DNA from: Candidatus Sumerlaeaceae bacterium
GTDB taxonomy: Bacteria; Sumerlaeota; Sumerlaeia; Sumerlaeales; Sumerlaeaceae
NCBI GenBank assembly: GCA_026418615.1
Contig: JAOAAY010000005.1
Span: 115,818-179,817, forward strand
DNA: 64,000 nucleotides
Direction of reading: 5' to 3'
The notes below the pieces were generated by a model. It made no database searches, was not told the origin of the DNA, and saw only the letters and a program-made list of their open reading frames with translations. This document shows positions 1 to 8,394 of the stretch, piece after piece. How positions within the stretch are numbered: the stretch's first letter is position 1; each line of letters begins with the position of its first letter. Made by a program: the position numbers and the translations under genes.

Positions 1-2
1 AG

Positions 3-347
3 GCATCCGTTCTCAACCACATCATCCTCGTCGTGGGCGTGCTGACCGTGCTGACTTACTTCTTTTTCTCGGCCAAGCGCTCGCCCGTGCTCGCACGAAT
101 CGGGCAGGTCGGAATTGCGTTTGTCATGCTAACCTTTGGCGCCACCTACGGAAGTATCGTGCTGGCACGCATCTCGCTCCTCATTGGTCGCGTGCAAACG
201 CTGGAAGAGTCAAACCGGGCTGAATTTGGGTATCCGCCGATCGTCAGCGCGGTGCTGATCGTTGTTTTGCTCGCGGTGTGGCGAATGGTGTATTTCCGCC
301 CGTCCGACGATGCGAATATCGAACCGGAACCGGCGAGAAAAACATGA
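3..347 (+). CDS. C-terminal part of a membrane protein (5' end outside window)
   Basis: The frame is open from the left edge and ends at TGA 345-347, so only the last 114 residues of the protein are seen; a GTG at 33 is internal rather than a convincing start. The fragment holds three hydrophobic stretches: one at the left edge around ILVVGVLTVLTYFFF, one around VGIAFVMLTFGATYGSIVL, and one near the end around IVSAVLIVVLLAVWRMVYF. A short charged cytoplasmic-looking tail with EPEPARKT follows. I do not recognise the family. The next gene in the same direction begins about 40-110 bases downstream, depending on its true start, so the two could be cotranscribed. Confidence 0.6.
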   Translation, partial: ASVLNHIILVVGVLTVLTYFFFSAKRSPVLARIGQVGIAFVMLTFGATYGSIVLARISLLIGRVQTLEESNRAEFGYPPIVSAVLIVVLLAVWRMVYFRPSDDANIEPEPARKT

Positions 348-439
348 AACTGTTAGGATTCTGATGTTCGGCATTCCGACACCGCTTGCGCTCGCCCCGA
401 CGCCGACCGGCGCTGCACGCTGAAAATTGGCCGCAGGAT

Positions 440-2347
440 GTGAACCGACGCCGAAAAGTGACTTCTCCCGACCAACAAGCGCACCCGCCCCTCAGTCCTG
501 AAGTCGTTCAGCGCTCCTGGCGCCTCGCCACCATCGCAAGCATGGTGGGCATCTCTTACTTCGCGTTTTGCATTCTTGAAGTGCCGCGCGTCCGCTATCT
601 GACGGAACTCGGAGCGACAGCCTTTGACTTTGGTGTCATCGCAAGCCTCGCGTCGCTGGTTATCGTTTTTCAGATCGCAAGCGGGATGCTGACTGCTCGC
701 CTCCCACGCCGAAAACCGGTTTGGATGACCGTTTGCATTGTTCACCGGATGCTGTTCGCCCTGGTCTTGGCTGCGCCCGTGCTGTTTGAGGACACGCGAT
801 GGCGCATCTGGTGGATCATCGGAGTCCTCTTTATCCACGATGCCCTGGCCCAATTGAGTGCGCCCATGTGGCTGTCGTGGATGGCCGACCTGCTTCCACC
901 GGATTCCTTGAACCGCATGTGGGGCGTCCGGTTGCGTGCGGTCACGGCGGCCCAAGTCGCCGCATCGGTTGTTGCGGCTTTCGTGATCGGTCACTTCGAA
1001 AAGAGCGATCAGATCATCCTCGGCTTCACGCTCTTAGCCAGCGTCGGAATTGTGGCGGGCGTGGCAGACATTCTGCTGTTCATCCCCGTGCCTGAACCGC
1101 CCCACGAGCGGCCGGCTGAGCAGCGCTTTTGGAAAGTCGTCGCAGAGCCATTGCGTGACCGCACCTATCGGCCGTTCTTCGTGTTCATGCTCTACTGGCA
1201 CTTCGCCATGATGTTGGCCGCCCCGTTTTTCACCGTGTATATGATCTCCTCCATGAAGATGCCGGTGCTGCAGGCGCAATTGATCAACACCGGCGTACTG
1301 ATTGGCCAGATGCTCGCCTCGCCGTTCTGGGGTCATGTCTGTGATGTGTATGGCGTGCGGCCGGCCATCCAGTTGTCGCTCATTGTCAAAATCTTTACGA
1401 TCCTCGGTTTCGTCCTGATCCCGCCCGTGCCGCAGATTTACCTGCCCGCGTTTACGGTCATCCTGATCATTGACGGCATGATGAATGCCGGACTTGCGCT
1501 GGGCATGCAGGGAGCCATGCTTCAGGCCAGCCCGCGCCAGAACCGCGCCATGTACATCGCCACGGTCAATTTTCTGGCAGTGGGACTTGCGGGCTTCATC
1601 TCACCTCTCTTAGGCGGCAAACTCATAGACATGGCGCCCGCCGCCGTTTGGCAGGTCGGCGTCTGGCACCTGAATCTGTATCATGCCGTTTTCCTGCTCT
1701 CCATCGTCCTGCGTCTCGGCGCTATCCCCCTTGCGGGCCGGATCCCTTCTCACCGGCAGATTTCTTCGCGTGACACCTTGCGAGATCTGCTTCGCGTCAA
1801 TCTGGTTGAGGTGCTCTGGCTCATGCGGCGGCTGCGTACATCGCGAAACGAAGCGGTTCGGGCCCGCGCCGCGCGGCGCCTCGGGGAACTGCGGCCCGTC
1901 CTGGCTGTTTCGACGCTCATAGGAGCCCTGCGCGATCCATCCCGCCCCGTTCGTCACGCGGCCGCCAGCGCCTTGGGACGCATTGGAACGGCGGAGGCCA
2001 CCGCCTCGCTGGCCGGAGCGCTGGTAGATCCGCGCTCGGGAGTTCACACGCCGGCAGCGCTCGCCTTGGGACGCATCGGAAGTTTCGAGGCTTTACGCGC
2101 CTTGCTGTCGAACCTGACACGCCCGGACGCAGCCGCGCTCAAGGGCACCATTGATGCCCTTGCCCGCACGGGTGACACTTCCGCGATACTTCCTCTGATT
2201 TGCATGATGAACGATGTGACAGACCTGGACTTGCGTCAGCGAATTGCGGCGGCGCTCAGCCGGCTCTGCGAAGCAGGTCCCCCGCATGCGATTCTGGCCA
2301 TGTTCGAGGCCGACGGACGCACGGCGCCAGCCCGCGATTTCACCTGA
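440..2347 (+). CDS. MFS transporter with C-terminal HEAT-repeat domain
   Basis: About the first 430 residues contain 10-12 hydrophobic segments in the arrangement of a major facilitator, with a basic loop RLPRRKPVW between early helices and a long central loop around residues 205-220, so this is probably a proton- or gradient-driven exporter or importer in the inner membrane; the substrate cannot be told. From about residue 470 to 620 the protein is soluble and made of helical HEAT/PBS-lyase-type repeats, seen as VRHAAASALGRIGTAEAT and TPAALALGRIGSFEAL, which usually bind proteins. The start is uncertain: the open frame reaches TTG 386, GTG 440 has AGGA almost touching it, and GTG 458 is also possible. 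It converges on the phosphatase gene that ends at 2385. Confidence 0.8.
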   Translation: MNRRRKVTSPDQQAHPPLSPEVVQRSWRLATIASMVGISYFAFCILEVPRVRYLTELGATAFDFGVIASLASLVIVFQIASGMLTARLPRRKPVWMTVCIVHRMLFALVLAAPVLFEDTRWRIWWIIGVLFIHDALAQLSAPMWLSWMADLLPPDSLNRMWGVRLRAVTAAQVAASVVAAFVIGHFEKSDQIILGFTLLASVGIVAGVADILLFIPVPEPPHERPAEQRFWKVVAEPLRDRTYRPFFVFMLYWHFAMMLAAPFFTVYMISSMKMPVLQAQLINTGVLIGQMLASPFWGHVCDVYGVRPAIQLSLIVKIFTILGFVLIPPVPQIYLPAFTVILIIDGMMNAGLALGMQGAMLQASPRQNRAMYIATVNFLAVGLAGFISPLLGGKLIDMAPAAVWQVGVWHLNLYHAVFLLSIVLRLGAIPLAGRIPSHRQISSRDTLRDLLRVNLVEVLWLMRRLRTSRNEAVRARAARRLGELRPVLAVSTLIGALRDPSRPVRHAAASALGRIGTAEATASLAGALVDPRSGVHTPAALALGRIGSFEALRALLSNLTRPDAAALKGTIDALARTGDTSAILPLICMMNDVTDLDLRQRIAAALSRLCEAGPPHAILAMFEADGRTAPARDFT

Positions 2348-2384
2348 AAGTCCTGCGGGAACGCACCGCAAGACCAGTTATTCA

Positions 2385-4034
2385 TTAAACTGCGGGCGCA
2401 GGCCGTTCGAGGTACTCCATCACCAGCAGCGACTGGTCGTCGTGGGCCTCGACGGTGCTGCCAAATGAATCCGCGGCTGCCATGACGCCAGCCGCGAGAC
2501 CCTCGGCGTCCTCGCGCCCAAGCGTTTCAACAACCGCCATGAGACTTTCACGGCCAAACTCCAAACCGTCCGCGTTGCGGCGCTCCGAGATTCCGTCGGT
2601 GTAAAGCAGTAACTTGTCACCTCGGTGCAGCCGCGCATGCATCACCTCGAATTCGAATCCGGGCATGATACCGAGGGCAATGTTGGACGGCACCCGCAAT
2701 TCCTCCGCCTCGCCCTCGGCAGCCCGGTAGACAATCGGCCGGGTGTGACCGGCATTGGCGAGCGACATCACCCCGTCATCAAGACCCATCAAGCCAAACA
2801 GACAGGTGATGAATGTCCCCGGTCGGGCCGCCTCTACCATGCAGCGGTTCATCTCGTCCATGAAGGCCACTACCAGCGGCTCCCGCTGGCTGGCCGACTC
2901 CGGAAGCCATCCGCCCGGAGCCTCGCGGGCTGCCGAGGCTACGCGTTCACGGCAACTGTCCGCTCCAGCCTTGAAGATAGCCGTGATCAGAGCCGCCGAG
3001 ACCCCATGACCGGACACATCGGCAATGTAGAAAGCCACGGCGTGATTGGTCACCGGAAAAACATCAAACAGGTCGCCGCCGATCATGGAACAGGCCCGGT
3101 AAGCCGTCGCGAAGCGCAACTCGTCGGGAAACGGAAAGGCCGATGGCAGCAGGTGCGCCTGAACATCCCGGGCGAGGGCCAATTCCTGCTCCATGATGCG
3201 CTCGCGTTCGCGCAATTGCGCCACTGCGGCCACAAGTTGTTCGTTTTTCTCGCGCACCCGTTCGTCCAACTGTTGGATGAGATCCAAGGCCTGAGATTTG
3301 CCGAATAATGCCAGCATGGCAGCCGTGATGGCCGCAAGCAACACGGCCAAAGAGCCGGCAGCGGCCAGGTCCACAAGCCGGAATTTGGCAAGCACCGATG
3401 CCCGCGTCACATCCACACCCAGCACGGCCACCGTTTCGCTGGTGACGGCATCCCGGACAGGCGCATACCCGGAGATGAGCGTTCCCCAAGGGTCGGTGTA
3501 AAAATCGCGCGCCGCGGACGGTCGCGCCAGCGCCTCTTTCAGGGCGGGAATATCCGAACCGTCGTAGAGGGTTCCCGGCAGGGCGGGCTGCTCGTCGGCG
3601 TCAATCACGCCGTTGCCATTCAAATCCTCGGCAAACGGCTGCGCATCCACAATGAACTCCCAGGAATCGGGCCCCCGGGCAGGATTCGGGCGTAAAGTAT
3701 AAACATAGCGGACATCGGGGTAGGTCTGCTCCGCTCTCTTCAGAATGGCCCAGATGGCTTGAAATGCCGTGGTCGAAGTGTCTTCCGGACGCCGGATACC
3801 GGAGAGTTGCCCGGCATCCAGGCTGCTTGCGAGAAAAGCCGCCGTGTCGCGCGCCTTGGACCGCACCTCTTCCAGCACGCTGTTGCGCGCAACACGCCAG
3901 ACGCCCGCCACCGCCAAGATCACGACCAGCCAAGCCAAGGCAAGCGCAGCCAAGCGCCCGGGCGTGATCAGACGCGACTGTTGCACCACGCGCATGGTCG
4001 CGCTCGAGGCATTATCCAGTGACGGCATCCGCAT
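2385..4034 (-). CDS. Cache-type sensor linked to SpoIIE/PP2C-family serine phosphatase
   Basis: The protein has 549 residues. A transmembrane segment at about 28-46 and a second at about 222-246 bracket an extracytoplasmic domain ending with the Cache-like strand pattern WGTLISGYAPVRDA and AVLGVDVT. Inside it, residues 137-148 read DLNGNGVIDADE, a textbook 12-residue EF-hand calcium loop. After TM2 comes a coiled coil (250-290), then an RsbU/SpoIIE-type PP2C domain with the metal-binding aspartates in MIGGDLFD (D321) and IADVSGHG (D339). Such enzymes dephosphorylate serine on anti-anti-sigma STAS proteins in partner-switching systems; no STAS or anti-sigma kinase gene is visible in this window. 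ATG 4034 has no good Shine-Dalgarno; ATG 4028 and ATG 3995 are alternatives. Confidence 0.88.
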   Translation of the reverse strand: MRMPSLDNASSATMRVVQQSRLITPGRLAALALAWLVVILAVAGVWRVARNSVLEEVRSKARDTAAFLASSLDAGQLSGIRRPEDTSTTAFQAIWAILKRAEQTYPDVRYVYTLRPNPARGPDSWEFIVDAQPFAEDLNGNGVIDADEQPALPGTLYDGSDIPALKEALARPSAARDFYTDPWGTLISGYAPVRDAVTSETVAVLGVDVTRASVLAKFRLVDLAAAGSLAVLLAAITAAMLALFGKSQALDLIQQLDERVREKNEQLVAAVAQLRERERIMEQELALARDVQAHLLPSAFPFPDELRFATAYRACSMIGGDLFDVFPVTNHAVAFYIADVSGHGVSAALITAIFKAGADSCRERVASAAREAPGGWLPESASQREPLVVAFMDEMNRCMVEAARPGTFITCLFGLMGLDDGVMSLANAGHTRPIVYRAAEGEAEELRVPSNIALGIMPGFEFEVMHARLHRGDKLLLYTDGISERRNADGLEFGRESLMAVVETLGREDAEGLAAGVMAAADSFGSTVEAHDDQSLLVMEYLERPAPAV

Positions 4035-4225
4035 CTTGAGGGGATAGCAGTAACCTGGGCGGACTCAAATTCAACACGGATACCGTCCGGGCTTTGCCAA
4101 AACCGGCGCGGAATTCCTGCGCACGGGAAATGTTATTACCAGTGGGAACAGAACGCGCCGCCGGCAGGTGCTGGGTGGCCTTCTCGAAGACCTCCCCGCC
4201 GCCTGAGGCGCAAGGAGGGAGAATC

Positions 4226-4414
4226 ATGGTCAAAATCGAACTGACGGCCGAAGAGCAGGCGGCTCTCATCGAAACACTTGAACAGGCCATCCCCGACCTG
4301 CGCAGCGAGATTGTTAAAACGGAGAGCCACCCCTTCCGCGAGCAACTCAAGCACCGTAAGGAGATTTTGATCAAGGTGCTGGAGGACCTCAAGCAGGCGC
4401 AGGCTGCCGTGTGA
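4226..4414 (+). CDS. small conserved-looking helical protein, 62 aa
   Basis: ATG 4226 is preceded by a strong Shine-Dalgarno AAGGAGGGA at 4212-4220, which argues that this small frame is really translated. The product is soluble, without a signal peptide, rich in Glu/Lys/Leu, and looks like a two-helix hairpin: an N-terminal half with ELTAEEQAALIETLEQAIPDL, then FREQLKHRKEILIKVLEDLKQA. A longer in-frame extension exists upstream but lacks any ribosome site. It is divergent from the phosphatase gene and converges on the glycosyltransferase that ends at 4442. Function unknown; the helical amphipathic pattern would suit a dimeric adaptor or regulator. Confidence 0.75.
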   Translation: MVKIELTAEEQAALIETLEQAIPDLRSEIVKTESHPFREQLKHRKEILIKVLEDLKQAQAAV

Positions 4415-4441
4415 CAATGCCGGTTCCCGCCCCGGCTCGGC

Positions 4442-6391
4442 TCAGGGCGAGCGTCGGATACCGACCCACATGAGCCGCAGGCCCAAGTCGCGGGAGTCGG
4501 CACTCGCGCCTGCCTTTGCGAGGTTGACGGTGTTGACAGTCCAGCCAACACGGATGGGGAGTTTTCCTGCGCCAACGGGCATTTCGAGTTCGAAGTCCTC
4601 CGCTAGGAACTCGCCAACCTCGCCGGCCGGAGCCCCCGCAAACAAAGCCTCATCCGTCGGGACGCGTGCCACATAAACCTTGGCGTCCGGACGATAATTC
4701 TCTACTGCCGGCGGAGCGCAACCCATGCGCAAGGTTACGGTGCAAGCCTCCTCCACATTGAGGATCTTGAAGACTGCCCGCCCCGCAGACCACCGCATCG
4801 CGGATGTCTCGCCCACCTCCAGACCAAAGAAACCATGTTCCTCATCGAATCCCGTCACTTTCCCCGCGTGGTCAAACGGCCAAGTCCACCAATCGAATTC
4901 GTCCGCGAGGCTTGGGGGAACCCGGTCTTCTCCTACCTGTATGGCCCGCAAGGTGATCCACGGCCGGACAGGAATCACGCGTTCCGGACCCAGGCTGCGC
5001 AGATAGCGCAGGAACGCCGCATCGGCTGCGTCCCGCTCCCCCGGATAATCCCCTTCGGTAATGACCCAAAGTTCGCGGCCCTGCATGAACGGAATAAATC
5101 GGCTGACCTGTTCAGGCGTCGTGATGCCGACCGGAATCCGCGCATATCTCGCGACAGGTACAACATTGCTTGGCGGCATAAAGACATAAAGGCCCGGCGG
5201 TCCCTCTGTGCGCCAAACCCGCGCGACCTCCCGCCAGTCGCTCTTCTGCTGCGTTTTCTCCTGGATCACCGTGCCTGCTGACCACGCGGCAAACAACAGG
5301 ATCAGAGCGGTAATCCCGACTCGTCCGGCCGCGCGGCCAACGGCCACGGCCAGTATGAGGAAGGGGTGAAGGCATAATACGGCAAACCGGGGGCGCGCAT
5401 ACACCGGGTTATAAATATAAGTGACAACCGCAGCCGCGAGAAAAGGAAGCACAACGAGCGCCAGAACGAAAAGCAACTGCAGCCGAGTTGCAGGGGTGCG
5501 ACGCCACGCCAGCAAAACACCTGCCACCGTCAGTATCCCCATGATAAGCGCTCCCGGCAACCACAGACGATCGTGAATGACGCTGCTCATCCCCCAAAGA
5601 TACTCGCGACCCAAAGGCGCCAAATATTCCAGCCAAGGCGACGGGGTCATCCATTTCAGCGACTCCCAGTACAGACTGCTGCGAAAGGTTAAGACATAAC
5701 GCATCCACGGCAGGAACAACACCGCCGCAACACCCCCTGCCGCGCCAAGCGCCAGGCAGTCGCCCCACGCCCGCCGCCACAGAAAAACGGTAAGAGCCAG
5801 CATGCCCATAACTGACAGCGCAATGACCGCCAGATAATGCGTGTACAGCAGCAATGTCGAACAGGCGGCCACTGCCGCAGCCCATCCCATTCGTTTGCCG
5901 GTCCACGGCGGAAATGCGCAGGTCAACCAGCCCCAGTAAAGCAGAGCCAACAGTGAAATCAAGGCTGCGGTCATGCTGTACATGCGCAACTCTTGTGCAT
6001 AGTAAATATCAAGCGGATGAACGGAGAGAGCCGCCATAGTGAGCACGCCGACGGCCCCGCCAAAGAGTGCCCACCCCAGCGCACCGGCCGCCAACAATCC
6101 GATCAGGCTCCACAGCACCGAGTACCCGCGAAGCACCGCGTCTGAATCACCGAAAGCCTGCCGCCATGCCCGGACACCAAGATAGAAACCGGGCGGATGC
6201 GCGTCTCGGGCGGTCCGCTCGCAGAGCGCCGCCACCGACCCGCTGGTAAAGTCGTAGGTGAAAGCCTCATCCAGCCAGAGCGACTCGCGTCCGATACCCC
6301 ACAATCGCAGGACAAGCGCCAAAGCCAGCGCCGCCAGCACCAGAGCCGGGCCAGCCCAGCGGGGCATGCTTCCCGGCGGACAACCTCTCAT
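4442..6391 (-). CDS. GT39-like multi-span membrane glycosyltransferase
   Basis: A 649-residue integral membrane protein with about ten N-terminal hydrophobic helices and a soluble C-terminal domain of about 230 residues. After TM1 it carries SLWLDEAFTYDF, the acidic DE pair expected for catalysis in GT-C enzymes of the GT39/PMT type, followed by HPPGFYLGVRAWRQAFGDSD and HPLDIYYAQELRMYSM, motifs frequent in bacterial dolichol- or undecaprenyl-linked sugar transferases. The donor and acceptor are unknown. ATG 6391 overlaps the TGA of the methyltransferase gene as ATGA, which indicates translational coupling; the next Met (6366) is also possible. It is the last gene of a minus-strand cluster with GT4 and methyltransferase genes, which suggests decoration of a glycan or glycoprotein. 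Confidence 0.85.
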   Translation of the reverse strand: MRGCPPGSMPRWAGPALVLAALALALVLRLWGIGRESLWLDEAFTYDFTSGSVAALCERTARDAHPPGFYLGVRAWRQAFGDSDAVLRGYSVLWSLIGLLAAGALGWALFGGAVGVLTMAALSVHPLDIYYAQELRMYSMTAALISLLALLYWGWLTCAFPPWTGKRMGWAAAVAACSTLLLYTHYLAVIALSVMGMLALTVFLWRRAWGDCLALGAAGGVAAVLFLPWMRYVLTFRSSLYWESLKWMTPSPWLEYLAPLGREYLWGMSSVIHDRLWLPGALIMGILTVAGVLLAWRRTPATRLQLLFVLALVVLPFLAAAVVTYIYNPVYARPRFAVLCLHPFLILAVAVGRAAGRVGITALILLFAAWSAGTVIQEKTQQKSDWREVARVWRTEGPPGLYVFMPPSNVVPVARYARIPVGITTPEQVSRFIPFMQGRELWVITEGDYPGERDAADAAFLRYLRSLGPERVIPVRPWITLRAIQVGEDRVPPSLADEFDWWTWPFDHAGKVTGFDEEHGFFGLEVGETSAMRWSAGRAVFKILNVEEACTVTLRMGCAPPAVENYRPDAKVYVARVPTDEALFAGAPAGEVGEFLAEDFELEMPVGAGKLPIRVGWTVNTVNLAKAGASADSRDLGLRLMWVGIRRSP

Positions 6392-7194
6392 GGGCCGATC
6401 CGCTCGAATACGAATTCATTGCACCCTTGCCGCGACCCAACCAGAAAACTTCTGACCAAACGGAAGCCGCGCTGCTGCAAGAACCTTTCCGCCTGTTGCG
6501 GCGTTGCCACCTCAAACGGAAAGCCGCCGACCCAGTCCACCACATCGTGCCACGGACTCATTCCGCGGCGTCGCCAATACTCCCGCCATGTGTGGCCGGG
6601 TCGGCCTCGCATCAGATCGCGCACGGCAATCGCACCGTAGAGCAAAACGAAATAGGCAGCGGCCATGAGCAGTCCCATGGGCCGCGGGAGTCGGTTATAG
6701 ATATATTTGACCCACCACCAGAAGCGACTGAGGCGCCCCTGATCATTATATAGCGCCACACAGTAGGTTCCCCCGGGCGCGACCAGCCCCGACACGAGTT
6801 CCACAGCCTCCCACATGGCGCCGGTGTGATGCAAGACCCCCCAGGAATAGACAATATCGAACTGTCCGAGACCGCGTAAATACTGGGCATCCAGTGCGGA
6901 ACCTTGTTCCACCGTCCACTGGGGGTCGTCCGGAAAGTACCGCTGCCGCAATTCCGATGTACAGGCGACCGACTGCGGGTCGTAGTCGAGCGAGTGGACG
7001 CGGGCCCCAAGTCGCCGCGCCGCCAGCGAAAACAGTCCGCTGCCTGATCCAACATCCACAAACGACAGCCCGTCCAAGCGGTCGCGGGCCAACAGCCGGC
7101 GTAGCGAGCCTTCGGCCTCGGCAATCCGCGGCTCATCCAACACGGACAGGAAGCGGCTCCAGTTACTGCCAAACTTAAAGCGCACTTCGCTCAT
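6388..7194 (-). CDS. class I SAM-dependent methyltransferase
   Basis: A 268-residue protein with the Rossmann methyltransferase signature FVDVGSGSGLFSLAARRLGA (SAM-binding G-x-G-x-G, about residues 47-60), an acidic motif II region at HSLDYDPQSV, and YSWGVLHHTGAM as the post-motif typical of small-molecule methyltransferases. The C-terminal third includes a hydrophobic stretch around LLMAAAYFVLLYGAIAV, so it may sit at the membrane. I choose ATG 7194 because it overlaps the preceding TGA as ATGA; the frame remains open further upstream inside the GT4 gene but without reason to start there. Likely target is a lipid- or nucleotide-linked sugar, judging only from its flanking glycosyltransferases. 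Confidence 0.87.
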   Translation of the reverse strand: MSEVRFKFGSNWSRFLSVLDEPRIAEAEGSLRRLLARDRLDGLSFVDVGSGSGLFSLAARRLGARVHSLDYDPQSVACTSELRQRYFPDDPQWTVEQGSALDAQYLRGLGQFDIVYSWGVLHHTGAMWEAVELVSGLVAPGGTYCVALYNDQGRLSRFWWWVKYIYNRLPRPMGLLMAAAYFVLLYGAIAVRDLMRGRPGHTWREYWRRRGMSPWHDVVDWVGGFPFEVATPQQAERFLQQRGFRLVRSFLVGSRQGCNEFVFERIGP

Positions 7195-8372
7195 TGGGCA
7201 GCCGCCACCCGACGCAAAATTGGTACATACTGGGCGGCAACCCTCTCGGCCGAGAAGCGCTCCATGGCGATCTCCCGGGCACACTGCGAACACCGCCGCC
7301 ACAGCCCGTCGTCCTCGAACAGCCGCTCCACAAGCCCAGCAAGTTCATCGGTGTAAGACGGAAAGAAAAATCCGGGGGCCGCGATCTCTCCCACCTGCGC
7401 CGCATCCGCCAGGACATGGTCCGGGTTCAGATGCAGCGAGACCGTGGGCGTCCCAGTCTTGAGCGCCTCGATCAAAACATTAGGGAAACCTTCGACCTCC
7501 GAAGTCATGACCATGACGCGCGCGCGGTTGTAATAAGCGGGCATTTCCTGTGGCGCCACTCCGCTGCTAAATTCCAGATTTTTCAGCGTCGCTGCGCGTT
7601 GCGAAATCTGTTCAAACAGCGCCGCGTGATCCTTCAGCGCCGGGGCAATCATCACAAACCGCCGATGCGGCAACCGGGCAGCCAGGTCAAGAAACAGGTC
7701 GGCACGCTTCCATGGATGGCATCGGCCGACCCACAGCACGGTATCGCGCGCGTCGGGCGGCTCTACACGCTCCGGCATCTCGTGGGCGTTGCCAATGACA
7801 AACGAATCAAGGCCGTAGTTGCGAAGAATCATCTGACGCTGCACCTCGGTCTGCGCGAGCCGGGCCGCGCACCGACGGAGCGTCCCAATGAACATGCCCG
7901 CCCAGAAGGCCTGCCCGGCAAAGATCCGTTCTGTCAGTGACTCCCGTGACAATTCCAAGTCGCTGGCGAACCGGTACACCAACGGACGCCGCCGCAGCCA
8001 GGCAGCCAGCCAAATAAACGGCATCTCGTACGAGGCCAGTTTCGTGAGGTAGACATCGGCCGGCACAGCCATGAGATGGCGCATGAGCCTCAATCCGTAC
8101 CGCAAACGCATCCACACCCGGCCCAGTCGGCCGCGACCTGAGGCGTTGATGCGTTCGTACGGCACCGGCACTACCCGCATCCCCCGGTGGGAAAAGGGCG
8201 CTTCGCGTCTGCCCTCCTCGCCGAGCGCCAATACGGTGACCTCCACCCCTTGCTGGCGCGCCAGCGCCACACAAGCGTTGTACATCTCGATCTCGGCGCC
8301 GCCAAAACCCTCGCGCCATCCCGCAATCACCGGGTACATGTGACGCACAAAGATGCACACTCTGAGCGCCAT
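7191..8372 (-). CDS. GT4-family glycosyltransferase
   Basis: A 393-residue soluble or membrane-associated GT-B enzyme. The N-terminal domain shows WREGFGGAEIEMYNAC, the usual donor-independent loop of family 4, and the C-terminal domain shows TVLWVGRCHPWKRADLFLD (nucleotide-sugar domain entry) and SEVEGFPNVLIEALKTGTP, the E-x7-E motif that holds the donor sugar. It should transfer a sugar from a nucleotide donor to a lipid or glycan acceptor. ATG 8372 is chosen for its Shine-Dalgarno GGAGG with 10 bases spacing; the frame is open 162 bases further up, overlapping the upstream oxidoreductase gene. It lies 22 bases after that gene and overlaps the methyltransferase gene by 4 bases. Confidence 0.9.
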   Translation of the reverse strand: MALRVCIFVRHMYPVIAGWREGFGGAEIEMYNACVALARQQGVEVTVLALGEEGRREAPFSHRGMRVVPVPYERINASGRGRLGRVWMRLRYGLRLMRHLMAVPADVYLTKLASYEMPFIWLAAWLRRRPLVYRFASDLELSRESLTERIFAGQAFWAGMFIGTLRRCAARLAQTEVQRQMILRNYGLDSFVIGNAHEMPERVEPPDARDTVLWVGRCHPWKRADLFLDLAARLPHRRFVMIAPALKDHAALFEQISQRAATLKNLEFSSGVAPQEMPAYYNRARVMVMTSEVEGFPNVLIEALKTGTPTVSLHLNPDHVLADAAQVGEIAAPGFFFPSYTDELAGLVERLFEDDGLWRRCSQCAREIAMERFSAERVAAQYVPILRRVAAAQ

Positions 8373-8394
8373 GCCGTTCCGCCTCCGCGTCAGC

